Source: Haloechinothrix_A salitolerans (GTDB lineage Bacteria; Actinomycetota; Actinomycetes; Mycobacteriales; Pseudonocardiaceae). Taken from it: 64,000 nt of DNA. Every line of letters starts with the position of its first letter. Within the stretch, counting starts at the first letter, position 1. The position numbers and the translations under genes are program-made. Below the pieces are notes generated by a model, which was not told where the DNA came from, searched no databases, and worked only from the letters and a program-made list of their open reading frames with translations. The stretch is from NCBI RefSeq assembly GCF_039544105.1, contig NZ_BAABLA010000117.1. The stretch is one strand, 5' to 3'. Positions 43,612 to 51,602 of this stretch are shown here, one piece after another.

Positions 43612-44469
43612 TCACGGTCGCGGACTATGTTGCGCCGAGAGCAACCGCGCCTCGGTGATCAGCGCAGGTGGGCCAGCCTCCACCCGGAGTAAATGCGTCA
43701 CCCGATAGCGCTGCGAATCGGCTCTCGTCACGGTGATTACCGCACGCACTAATCCGTCGGGGCGCACGCTCACCCGATGCACCGTCACCGTGTCGATGAA
43801 CCGGAGCGCGTCACTGAGGGCGTCCGGCTGACCATCGAGCAGGCTGCCGCCGAGCATGCCGAGCGCATCCTCCGGCTCCTCGGTGACGCTGCGGTAGAAG
43901 TCACGGACGAACGCGCCGCTGTCGTCGTCGGTGTTGGCCCGGAGCGTGGGCTCCGGCGTCGCCGAGGGGGTGTTGCCCGACTCGGTGGCCGACTGTGTTG
44001 GCGCCGTCGCGGCGTCACTACGGCGTACCGGGTTGGCGCGTTGGGTCACGGGCGCGGTTTCGGCGTGCGGCGAGGTGGTCATCGCGAAGCCCGCCAGCGC
44101 GGCGATTCCGGTGATCTGTCGTTCCGGTGGTGCCTGGCGCGCCGCCGTGCGATACCGGTCGAGGAAGACAGCGGCGACCAGTGCCCCGCACAGCAGCGCG
44201 ACGGCGAGCACGAGGCCGGTCAGCTTGGCTACCCGCGCCGCCGTGGTTTCCGGCTCTTCCCAGACGGTGTCCTCAGCGGGGGCGTCGACGCTGTGGTCCG
44301 GTCCGCCTGGTTCGGGAACGCGCAGTGGGCTGGGGTCGTGGAGCAACGCGTTGAGATAGTCCCGGTCGACGTTCGGGTCGGAAAGGACACGCTCGCTGAA
44401 CACATCCTCGATGCGCTCAGGCGGTTGGGTGCGCCCGCTGCGTCGCTGCCGTCTCACACCTAGCACCAT
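43612..44469 (-). CDS. Single-span membrane protein with NTF2-like outer domain (first of pair)
   Basis: A 285-residue protein. Residues 1-80 are cytoplasmic and charged; a span (LTGLVLAVALLCGALVAAVF) lies at about 83-102; a Thr/Pro-rich stalk follows; and the C-terminal domain (about 185-285) begins FVRDFYRSVTEEPEDALGML. This domain is clearly related to the end of the protein encoded at 44688-46112. The ATG is at 44469. No family name was recognised. It lies upstream of the kinase pair on the same strand, so it may be a receptor or substrate of the kinase. Confidence 0.75.
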   Translation of the reverse strand: MVLGVRRQRRSGRTQPPERIEDVFSERVLSDPNVDRDYLNALLHDPSPLRVPEPGGPDHSVDAPAEDTVWEEPETTAARVAKLTGLVLAVALLCGALVAAVFLDRYRTAARQAPPERQITGIAALAGFAMTTSPHAETAPVTQRANPVRRSDAATAPTQSATESGNTPSATPEPTLRANTDDDSGAFVRDFYRSVTEEPEDALGMLGGSLLDGQPDALSDALRFIDTVTVHRVSVRPDGLVRAVITVTRADSQRYRVTHLLRVEAGPPALITEARLLSAQHSPRP

Positions 44470-44687
44470 CCGCTCGCCTGCCTTCCCGGTTCGCCCGTCT
44501 CCGCAGGTGGCGAGCCTGCGAACCGCGACGTCACCGGGCCGGGGCCAAGGGGCGCGTGCGGCTCGCTGGCTCAGCTCAAAGCGTGCCGGGTGGCCGGAGA
44601 CCGATGCCAGTCAGTGTCGGTGAAGTGCCCGCTACTGTCGGCAAACGGTTAAGCGGTTAGCCCAAGTGGCCTAACTCGACGTCCGGT

Positions 44688-46112
44688 TTAGTCGTCTGTG
44701 ATCTTGTCGCCCTCTTCGAAGCGCAATGTCCGCTGTTGCCGTTCCGTGGTGCCGTCGGTGAAGACGACCTTCACGGTGTTGACGGTGACCCGGTTGCGCT
44801 GATCGATGTAGATGTGCTCGATCTCGAAGTAGGCGATGTGAGAGTACCGGGCCGCGATCGCGTCGGCGCCCTCGGCGTAAAGGTCACCGCCGGTCTGCTC
44901 GTGCGCCTTTTCCGGGTTCTCCGTGATCTGGTTCAGGAAGATCTCGGACCGGTCGCCCATCGTCTCGGCATCCGGCGGGAACCGGTAGAAGTAGTCCGAC
45001 CTGGTCTCCCTCGATGCCGGTGATGGTGGTGGCTTCTGTGGTTCCGCGGTCGTCGTCGGCGTCGATGACGGCGCCGACGACGTGGTCGGCGCCGGGGCAG
45101 CGGGTGCGCTCGTCGGCCGCGGCGACTTCGTCGTCGTCACCCTGGAGCTGGACGGGATCACGGCGGCGCGGTCGGCTATGACGTTCGACGACGACTTGGG
45201 GGACGCCGTAGTCGTCCGCTCCGGGAGCCCGGCGAAGCCCTCGTTGTGCAGCGGCGGTGGGTTCTCGCCGCGCAGGCCGGTCCAGTTGTCGACGGCGACC
45301 TGATCCGTCGTCGGCTGGCCGACGAAGTACGACGCTGCGACAAGGAGCGCGACGACGACACCGCCAGAGGACACCGTGGCGAACCATGCGGCCTTGCGCC
45401 AACTCCGGGGCGGGGTGACGGATGCGGGGACGGTGCCGAGGTCGAACGTGCTCAGCCCGTCCTTCGGCGGGGCGTAGTACACCTTCGGCTCGCTGCGGCG
45501 GGGTTCCGTCGGCGTCAGCGTGACCTTGGTGCGCCGGACGGTGGTCTCGCCAGACCGGGTGCCGGACGACGCGGGTGGCTCGGCCAGCGGCTGGTCCTCG
45601 GCCGGTGGTTCGAGCGCGGTTTCGGCGGTGGTGGCCGCGTCCGTGGCGGTGACGTCAGGGCGCCAGTGGCCCGCCGTGTCCACGCCGCTGAATCCGTACG
45701 CGGCTTCCCACGCGTCGGGTTCCTGTGCCAGCTCGTCGAGGGGGAGTTCGCCGGACAGCGTTGTCGTCGTCGCCGTTCGCGTCGACGTCGCGGTCCCCAC
45801 GGACGTCCGTCGCGCTGAGGTCGCTGTCGCCGCTCGTGCGGCAGACGCGGTGGGTATGGCCGTCGCTGTCGTGTTCGTGGTGTCGCGTGCGTACTCCCGC
45901 GTGCGCTGACGGGGGTAGTGGGCGTACCTGGCCCCGGTGTCGGTCTGGGACGCGATCAGCGGAGCCGTTGGCGCGGTCGGAGTCGCGGCCGGGCTGCCGT
46001 GCCGCGCGCCGCCCGTGCGAGGACGTACGTTAGGCGTCCACGTGTTCGCGCCCGCGCCGCGCCGATGCCTTCCGGGCCGATGGATGCCCGGGTCGCTGAT
46101 CGCCTCGCTCAT
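44688..46112 (-). CDS. Single-span membrane protein with NTF2-like outer domain (second of pair)
   Basis: A 474-residue protein. A long disordered, Thr/Ala/Arg-rich cytoplasmic part (about 1-240) holds many Thr suited to phosphorylation; one span (FATVSSGGVVVALLVAASYF) lies near 245-265; a Ser/Thr/Pro-rich stalk follows; and the C-terminal domain (about 375-474) begins YFYRFPPDAETMGDRSEIFL and contains ITENPEKAHEQTGGDL and YFEIEHIYID. The domain matches that of the 43612-44469 product in length and pattern. The ATG is at 46112. Unknown function; a plausible substrate of the nearby kinase. Confidence 0.75.
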   Translation of the reverse strand: MSEAISDPGIHRPGRHRRGAGANTWTPNVRPRTGGARHGSPAATPTAPTAPLIASQTDTGARYAHYPRQRTREYARDTTNTTATAIPTASAARAATATSARRTSVGTATSTRTATTTTLSGELPLDELAQEPDAWEAAYGFSGVDTAGHWRPDVTATDAATTAETALEPPAEDQPLAEPPASSGTRSGETTVRRTKVTLTPTEPRRSEPKVYYAPPKDGLSTFDLGTVPASVTPPRSWRKAAWFATVSSGGVVVALLVAASYFVGQPTTDQVAVDNWTGLRGENPPPLHNEGFAGLPERTTTASPKSSSNVIADRAAVIPSSSRVTTTKSPRPTSAPAAPAPTTSSAPSSTPTTTAEPQKPPPSPASRETRSDYFYRFPPDAETMGDRSEIFLNQITENPEKAHEQTGGDLYAEGADAIAARYSHIAYFEIEHIYIDQRNRVTVNTVKVVFTDGTTERQQRTLRFEEGDKITDD

Positions 46113-46427
46113 GCCGGGGTGACCCTCCCGCGGCTGCGACTTGACGACGGAAGCCGCGACCTTCCGTCGAATGGAGCAGCGTCGGCTGCTGCGACTGCGG
46201 TAGTGCGTGCGTGCGGGTAGGCTCCTCCGGCACGCGTCCGCAGCCGCGCCGGAGGGCGCTGCTTGTGCAGCTTCACGTGCACCAGAGTAGGAGGCTCACA
46301 GTGAGATACCAGCTTGGGCCCGAAAAAATCTGTCACATCATCCGAACGCGTGCCGACTGATCGGGTGAATGTTAGGCAGGCTGTGGGTATTTCGCTCGGA
46401 TGTCCTTGTGTGCTAACGAGCCCCGTG
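46113..46427. other. Region upstream of the second NTF2-like gene
   Basis: About 315 bases with no supported gene. It contains a perfect nine-base stem (cgacggaag, seven-base loop, cttccgtcg; 46145-46169) placed 33 bases upstream of the 46112 start, where it could act in the leader or promoter. The stretch 46300-46430 is AT-richer and likely holds the promoter. Confidence 0.5.
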
Positions 46428-46745
46428 CTAGCCGCCGATGCGATAGCGCTCTTGCGTTGACCGCAGGGCCTTGGTCGCGACGGCGCCACTGCCCGCCGCG
46501 ATCAGGATGGCGAGGATGTCGACAGGGATGGAGTCGCTCGCGGTCAGCAACCACGCGAGTAGTGCACCAGCCGTGGCGCCGCCAGCCAGCGGCCAGCGAC
46601 CGCGGACGTACGTCGCGATGGGGGAGCCGCCAGCACGCTTGGTCGCGGCGCTGTTGAGCATCGCGAGGTAGGCGACATTACCCAGCGCCGCGAGCACCGA
46701 CACGATCGCGACGATGACCGCGATGAGGTTGACGATCGTTCCCAT
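46428..46745 (-). CDS. Small membrane protein, three or four spans
   Basis: A 105-residue hydrophobic protein: spans at about 4-30 (VNLIAVIVAIVSVLAALGNV), 52-66 (LAGGATAGALLAWLL) and 72-92 (IPVDILAILIAAGSGAVATK), ending in a basic tail RSTQERYRIGG. The ATG is at 46745. It is about 315 bases before the NTF2-like gene in the same direction. Function unknown. Confidence 0.65.
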   Translation of the reverse strand: MGTIVNLIAVIVAIVSVLAALGNVAYLAMLNSAATKRAGGSPIATYVRGRWPLAGGATAGALLAWLLTASDSIPVDILAILIAAGSGAVATKALRSTQERYRIGG

Positions 46746-46861
46746 GGCACCAGTGTGCCCCTTGTGCGTCGGTTATGGCGTCGGGGACAACCCTGAATCT
46801 CGACGACTTCTTCGCGCCCGGCCGGATGACTGACAGCCGGCAGCGGATCAGCACCGGCGCC

Positions 46862-47152
46862 TCAGGTCCGGCCGAGGCGACCCCTGCCGAGGTTCAGCAA
46901 CGCCATCGCGAGCTGCCGCCCCTCAGGCCCCAGCTCGCGGTAGCGGGCGAGGACGTCCATCTCGCGGTTGTAGACGATCCGTGTGCCGCCGGCGGCCAGT
47001 CGCGCCGCGCCGATCATCTTGGAGACGTCGATGCGGCGTTTGACGAGCCGCAGGATCTCGGTGTCGAGTTCATCGATCTCCGCGCGAAGGTCGTCGATCT
47101 CGTCGGCGGTCAGGGGAGTGTCCTGCGCGTCGTCACGTGCTTGCGTGTTCAT
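46862..47152 (-). CDS. aroQ: Chorismate mutase (AroQ-delta type, Rv0948c-like)
   Basis: A 96-residue intracellular chorismate mutase that makes prephenate for Phe and Tyr. Features: LRAEIDELDTEILRLVKRRI, IGAARLAAGGTRIVYNRE and the C-terminal LLNLGRGRLGRT. The mycobacterial enzyme is poor alone and is activated by binding DAHP synthase through its C-terminal RLGH end; the same kind of tail is seen here, so the same control is likely. It is divergent from uvrD1, as in mycobacteria. Confidence 0.92.
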   Translation of the reverse strand: MNTQARDDAQDTPLTADEIDDLRAEIDELDTEILRLVKRRIDVSKMIGAARLAAGGTRIVYNREMDVLARYRELGPEGRQLAMALLNLGRGRLGRT

Positions 47153-47201
47153 GTGTCCTCCGGTTGAGCCGGAATTCGATGCCGGGCCCCTGAGCCGACG
47201 A

Positions 47202-47231
47202 AAGCCCCGGGGTCCGACGACTCCGGGGCTT
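47202..47231. terminator. Hairpin upstream of the aroQ start, in the aroQ-uvrD1 gap
   Basis: Arms aagccccgg and ccggggctt form a perfect nine-base stem with a 12-base loop. It sits 50 bases upstream of the aroQ start and 160 bases before uvrD1. Because both genes read away from it, an ordinary terminator role is odd; it may act in the aroQ leader, for example as an attenuator. Confidence 0.45.
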
Positions 47232-47391
47232 GGTGACTGCTTGGCTGTGCACTACGCGATCACGGGAGCCGGAGTCCGGGTCCCGTAGAAAAATCGCGTC
47301 GCGTGATGCACGACGTCATTCTGACACAGTGCCAACGGAACCGTCGAGCCAGCGCAAGAGTGTCGCCGCGCACGGGTAGCGTTAATAGTCG

Positions 47392-49890
47392 ATGAGCACC
47401 CTGTTTGACCTCACCCCAGAGAACCCGTTCGACGGCCCGACGCAGCCGAAGAACCGCGAGCTGCTCGCCGACCTGAACCAGGCGCAGCGGGACGCGGTGA
47501 CGCACGTCGGCGGCCAGTTGCTTGTGGTCGCCGGTGCTGGTTCCGGCAAGACGAGGGTGCTCACTCGCCGCATCGCCTACCTGCTCGCCGAGCGCAAGGT
47601 CCACCCCGGTCAGGTCATGGCCATCACCTTCACCAACAAGGCCGCCGCCGAGATGCGCGAGCGGGTGGTCGAGCTGGTGGGTCGCAGGGCGAACGCGATG
47701 TGGGTGTCGACGTTCCATGCCATGTGCGTGCGCATCCTGCGCCGCGAGGCGAAGGTGCTCGCCGATGTGCTCGCGGGGTCGAGCGGCGTGACGTCGAACT
47801 TCTCGATCTACGACGCTGACGACAGCAGGCGGCTCATCAACCTCGTCGCGCGCGACCTCGACATCGACCCGAAGCGGTACCCGCCACGCGGGCTGGCGGC
47901 GCAGATCTCCAACTGGAAGAACGAGCTGATGACGCCGCTCGACGCGAAGGCGGCCGCCGCGAGCGACGCCGAGCGCAAGGCCGCCGACGTCTACCCCGAG
48001 TACCAGCGGCGGCTGGAGCAGGCCAACGCGTTCGACTTCGATGACCTGATCATGCGCACGGTCGAACTGTTGCGGGCCTCGCCCGACGTCTCGGAGTACT
48101 ACCGCCGCCGGTTCCGCCACGTGCTTGTCGACGAGTACCAGGACACCAACCACGCGCAGTACGTACTGGTCAGGGAGCTGTCGGGCACCGAGAGAACCGA
48201 GTCGGGCACGGAACCGGCTGAGCTGTGCGTCGTTGGTGATGCCGACCAGTCGATCTACGCGTTCCGGGGCGCGACGATCCGCAACATCGAGGAGTTCGAG
48301 CGCGACTACCCGCGCGCGCACACGATCCTGCTTGAGCAGAACTACCGGTCGACGCAGACGATCCTGTCCGCCGCGAACGCCGTCATCGCGCGCAACTCCG
48401 GCCGCAGGGACAAGCGGCTGTGGACCGACAGCGGTGAGGGCGAAGCGATCGTCGGCTACGTCGCGGACAACGAGCACGACGAGGCCGCGTTCGTGGCAGG
48501 GGAGATCGACGCGTTGGTGGACGACGCCGCCGCGGGGTTCAAGTACTCCGACGTCGCGGTGTTCTACCGGACCAACAACCAGTCGCGTGTGTTCGAGGAG
48601 ATCTTCATCCGGCTCGGTCTGCCGTACCGGGTGGTCGGCGGCGTGCGGTTCTACGAGCGCCGCGAGGTCCGCGACGCGCTCGCCTACCTGCGGGTGCTCG
48701 CCAACCCGCAGGACACCGTGAGCTTGCGGCGCATCCTCAACGTGCCCAAGCGCGGCATCGGCGACCGGGCGGAGGCCGCGGTCGCCTCCTACGCCGAGCG
48801 GGAGCGGATCTCGTTCTCCGACGCGCTGCGGGTGGCCGCGACGTCGGGGTCCGAAGTCGGTCTCGCCGCGCGGTCGGCCAACGCGATCGCGCGGTTCGTC
48901 GAGCTGATGAATGAGCTGGGCAAGCTGGTCGAAGCCGACGAACCACCAGCGGACATCCTGGAGGCGGTGCTGGAGCGCACCGGCTATCGCGCGCAGCTCG
49001 ACGAGTCGGACGACCCGCAGGACGCGACCCGGTTGGAGAACCTGACCGAGCTGGTGACCGTCGCGCGCGAGTTCGGGGAGATGCCGGAGGCGTTCCAGAC
49101 CGAAGCCGACGCCGTCGCTGCTGCCGAAGACGCCGAAGCCGCTGGCGTTGACGAGCCGGAGCAGGCGACGTTGGCGGCGTTCCTGGAGCGGGTGGCGCTT
49201 GTCGCGGACACCGACTCGATCCCTGACGCCGACGGCGACGCCGAGGACGATGCGGACGACAGCGACGATGACGCTGGCGTCGTCACGCTGATGACGGTGC
49301 ACACCGCGAAGGGGCTGGAGTACCCGGTGGTGTTCGGTACTGGCTGGGAGGAAGGTGTCTTCCCGCATCAGCGGACCTTCGGCAAGGATGACGAGCTGGC
49401 GGAGGAGCGCAGGCTCGCCTACGTCGCGATCACACGGGCGCGGCGGCGGTTCTACGTCTCACGGGCGCTGGTCCGCTCGGCATGGGGCCAGCCGATGTAC
49501 AACCCGGCGTCGCGGTTCCTGGACGAGATCCCCGCAGAGTTGGTCGAGTGGCGGCGCGAGGAACCGACCAACGGCGCGACGTCCGGTGGGCTGCCGCGCG
49601 CGGCGACGACGTGGGGCCGTGGTGGCGGTTTCGGGAACGACTCCGCGCAGGCGCGGCTCGCTGCCGGTGGCATGCGCAGCACGTCGTTCAGCGGCTGGAA
49701 GGACGACTGGAAGAAGACCGCCGCGCTTGAGCTGGCCGTCGGCGACCGGGTCAACCACGACAAGTACGGCCTCGGCACCGTCGTCTCCACCGACGGCAGC
49801 GGCCCGCGCGCGACCGCGACGATCGACTTCGGGACGTCCGGCACGGTGAAGCTGATGCTCATGGGCAGTGTGCCGATGGTGAAGCTCTGA
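47392..49890 (+). CDS. pcrA: ATP-dependent DNA helicase UvrD1/PcrA
   Basis: An 832-residue superfamily 1A helicase for nucleotide excision repair. Motifs in order: Q motif and Walker A (LNQAQRDAV, VVAGAGSGKTRVL), Ia (AITFTNKAA), II (VDEYQDTN), III (VVGDADQSIYAFRGA), IV (LEQNYRSTQTI), V (LMTVHTAKGLEYPVVF) and VI (EERRLAYVAITRARR). The C-terminal Tudor-like domain (ELAVGDRVNHDKYGLGTVVS) binds RNA polymerase in known homologues. The ATG has no clear ribosome site. Gene order aroQ-uvrD1-M23 peptidase-sucCD matches mycobacterial Rv0948c-Rv0952. Confidence 0.96.
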   Translation: MSTLFDLTPENPFDGPTQPKNRELLADLNQAQRDAVTHVGGQLLVVAGAGSGKTRVLTRRIAYLLAERKVHPGQVMAITFTNKAAAEMRERVVELVGRRANAMWVSTFHAMCVRILRREAKVLADVLAGSSGVTSNFSIYDADDSRRLINLVARDLDIDPKRYPPRGLAAQISNWKNELMTPLDAKAAAASDAERKAADVYPEYQRRLEQANAFDFDDLIMRTVELLRASPDVSEYYRRRFRHVLVDEYQDTNHAQYVLVRELSGTERTESGTEPAELCVVGDADQSIYAFRGATIRNIEEFERDYPRAHTILLEQNYRSTQTILSAANAVIARNSGRRDKRLWTDSGEGEAIVGYVADNEHDEAAFVAGEIDALVDDAAAGFKYSDVAVFYRTNNQSRVFEEIFIRLGLPYRVVGGVRFYERREVRDALAYLRVLANPQDTVSLRRILNVPKRGIGDRAEAAVASYAERERISFSDALRVAATSGSEVGLAARSANAIARFVELMNELGKLVEADEPPADILEAVLERTGYRAQLDESDDPQDATRLENLTELVTVAREFGEMPEAFQTEADAVAAAEDAEAAGVDEPEQATLAAFLERVALVADTDSIPDADGDAEDDADDSDDDAGVVTLMTVHTAKGLEYPVVFGTGWEEGVFPHQRTFGKDDELAEERRLAYVAITRARRRFYVSRALVRSAWGQPMYNPASRFLDEIPAELVEWRREEPTNGATSGGLPRAATTWGRGGGFGNDSAQARLAAGGMRSTSFSGWKDDWKKTAALELAVGDRVNHDKYGLGTVVSTDGSGPRATATIDFGTSGTVKLMLMGSVPMVKL

Positions 49891-49968
49891 CCGTCAGGGT
49901 GCTTCCCTGGACGTGACACGCCACGCCACCTTCCCACACCACCCTCGCTCACCCTGCTACAAAGGACA

Positions 49969-49984
49969 TCGAACACAGGTTCGA
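49969..49984 (+). promoter_or_regulatory. SOS box (LexA site) before a small gene
   Basis: TCGAACACAGGTTCGA is a perfect TCGAAC-N4-GTTCGA palindrome, the LexA operator of mycobacteria and relatives. It ends 12 bases before the ATG of the 81-residue gene and touches its ribosome site (aggggg). LexA bound here should block transcription of that gene. Confidence 0.88.
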
Positions 49985-49996
49985 CTAGGGGGTGAC

Positions 49997-50242
49997 ATGG
50001 ACGAGTGGTTCCGAGTGCTCGCCGCCAACGTCTGGCGGTATCTCGACGCTACGGTCAGCGGCGATCCGAGCAAGGCGCCAACGATCGCGGACGCGCGCAC
50101 GCTCGGCGCGGCATGGCGTGCGTTGCTACGCCTGCACGACGCGGAAGGCGGCGAGTGCGCGCGGTGCCAACGCGGGCACGCTGGCTCTTGCACGGTGTGG
50201 CAGATCGCGATCGGGTACTTCGTGCGCAGGCCACCACACTAA
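49997..50242 (+). CDS. Small SOS-controlled protein with Cys2-His-Cys motif
   Basis: An 81-residue protein, MDEWFRVLAANVWRYLDATV at the start and IAIGYFVRRPPH at the end. A helical N-terminal half is followed by C54-x2-C57-x3-H61-x3-C65, close to a zinc knuckle. The ATG at 49997 has a G-rich ribosome site about six bases upstream, and codon use looks normal for the window. A perfect LexA site lies just before it. It follows uvrD1 and converges with the M23 peptidase gene. No family was recognised; a small DNA-damage-response factor is the working idea. Confidence 0.7.
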   Translation: MDEWFRVLAANVWRYLDATVSGDPSKAPTIADARTLGAAWRALLRLHDAEGGECARCQRGHAGSCTVWQIAIGYFVRRPPH

Positions 50243-50298
50243 GGCGCGACAGCCCGCTGTGCGTCGACGCTCGGCGCGTGAGGTGCTCGGGGGCTGAC

Positions 50299-51198
50299 TC
50301 AGAGGTGGACGCCGCGTTCGGCGAGCCAGGAAAGCGGGTCGATCTTCGTGCCGTCCTCGTGGGTCCACACCTCGAAGTGGAGATGCGGCCCTGTCGACTG
50401 GCCACGGTTGCCGACTTCGGCGATCGCCTGTCCAGCCTCAACGCGCTGACCTTCTGCGACGTAGTAGCTGTTGATGTGGCCGTACACGCTGACGCTGCCG
50501 TCCTCGTGCTGGACGCGGACCCACAGGCCGAAGCCGCTGGCGGCGCCCGCCTCGATCACGACGCCGTCTTCGACGGCGTGGATCGGGGTGCCGATGGGTG
50601 CCGCGACGTCGATGCCGTAGTGGGTGGTGCCCCAGCGGGCGCCGAAGACGGAGGTGAGGACACCCTCGACCGGAGCGACGGTGTCCGGCTTCATGGCCTC
50701 GAGTCGGGCCTGCCGTGCCTCGGCTTCGCGCTGTTTGCGTGCCTCGGTCACCTTCTTGCTCTGGGCGACCTTGCGGACCTCGGCGCTCGCGTCCTCAGCG
50801 CCGTCCGCGGGCAGCACGGCTGGTGCGGCAACCGGGGTATCGCCGCCAACGCCGGAAGCGCCGTTGAGGTCGGAGGAGTTCGCGAGCGGCGTGACGTCGC
50901 TCTCCGATGTCACGCCTTGCAGGGCTTGGCCAGTGGTAGCGGCGGCGAAAGCGCCGGCGGCGACTGCTGCGACGACCATCCTGCCGCGCAGGGCGGAGGA
51001 CGGCGGGGAAAGTCGATGTGTCCCCCGTACTCGGGTGACGGCGCCCTCAAGCGCCCTCTCCAGCACAGGGGAAGGTTCTTCGCCGCCGGGGGAGCGGTGT
51101 CGAGCCAAGTCGGGGCCTTCCGTTACTCGGATGTCGGCCACAGGGCCCGGGCGGGGGATCCCGGTGAGTGGCTCGGGGGCGCCACTCGATGACTCCAT
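50299..51198 (-). CDS. M23 (LytM) family cell-wall metallopeptidase
   Basis: A 299-residue protein. An N-terminal cytoplasmic part of about 70 residues precedes a span or signal anchor (MVVAAVAAGAFAAATTGQAL), an Ala-rich and coiled segment (VRKVAQSKKVTEARKQREAE), then the LytM domain from about 175. Zinc ligands are visible in HYGIDVA and HLHFEVW, so the enzyme looks active. It cuts peptidoglycan cross-bridges or stem peptides. It corresponds by position to Rv0950c. The upstream region carries GTAACC direct repeats. Confidence 0.9.
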   Translation of the reverse strand: MESSSGAPEPLTGIPRPGPVADIRVTEGPDLARHRSPGGEEPSPVLERALEGAVTRVRGTHRLSPPSSALRGRMVVAAVAAGAFAAATTGQALQGVTSESDVTPLANSSDLNGASGVGGDTPVAAPAVLPADGAEDASAEVRKVAQSKKVTEARKQREAEARQARLEAMKPDTVAPVEGVLTSVFGARWGTTHYGIDVAAPIGTPIHAVEDGVVIEAGAASGFGLWVRVQHEDGSVSVYGHINSYYVAEGQRVEAGQAIAEVGNRGQSTGPHLHFEVWTHEDGTKIDPLSWLAERGVHL

Positions 51199-51602
51199 GA
51201 TGGAGCCAACCCTATTCGTGACCGGACTGTAATGGGGACCGGGGAACAGTAACGAACAGGTACCGGCAAAGGCAAGATCTACTCTGCGTGTCGGCCAAAC
51301 GAGCGTGGAGTGCCAAGCTTCTAACAGGGGTTATAACGCTGCGTAGACGTAAAACTACTCCGTTCGGTGTGGCGTGGGTTACAGTTTGGGGTCCGTTGTG
51401 ACGGTTACTACCCTCAATTAACCCTCGAGGCGGGCCGTGACGCGGTAACGCGCTTGACAATCCGCGACGCAAGGGGAGCAGCCGAGGAGACGTCGAATCT
51501 GCCTTGTGCCCGCGACAGTATGTCCTAGCGCTTGGTACGGAGAGTCCTAACCCCCAGCGCGCCGTGCCAGCCGCGGCGACGTGGCTTGCTAGCGTCGCAG
51601 AG
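51199..51602. other. Divergent region between the M23 peptidase and a membrane protein gene
   Basis: About 400 bases without a supported gene. On the minus strand two GTAACC copies (51403-51408 and 51377-51382) lie 26 bases apart, with a GTCAC between them; this may be a MtrA-type site. TATAAC-like sequence near 51330 on the same strand could be a -10 element for the peptidase. TTGACA at 51454-51459 faces the membrane gene but without a matching -10. Confidence 0.4.

Noticed and set aside
46109..46489. A 126-codon minus-strand frame in the gap before the small membrane protein
   Set aside because: It overlaps the likely promoter and the starts of both neighbours, and is of shadow composition.
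51199..51602. Possible ydaO-type (cyclic di-AMP) riboswitch before the M23 peptidase gene
   Set aside because: Such riboswitches often precede actinobacterial wall hydrolases, but I could not recognise the conserved core motifs in this region.
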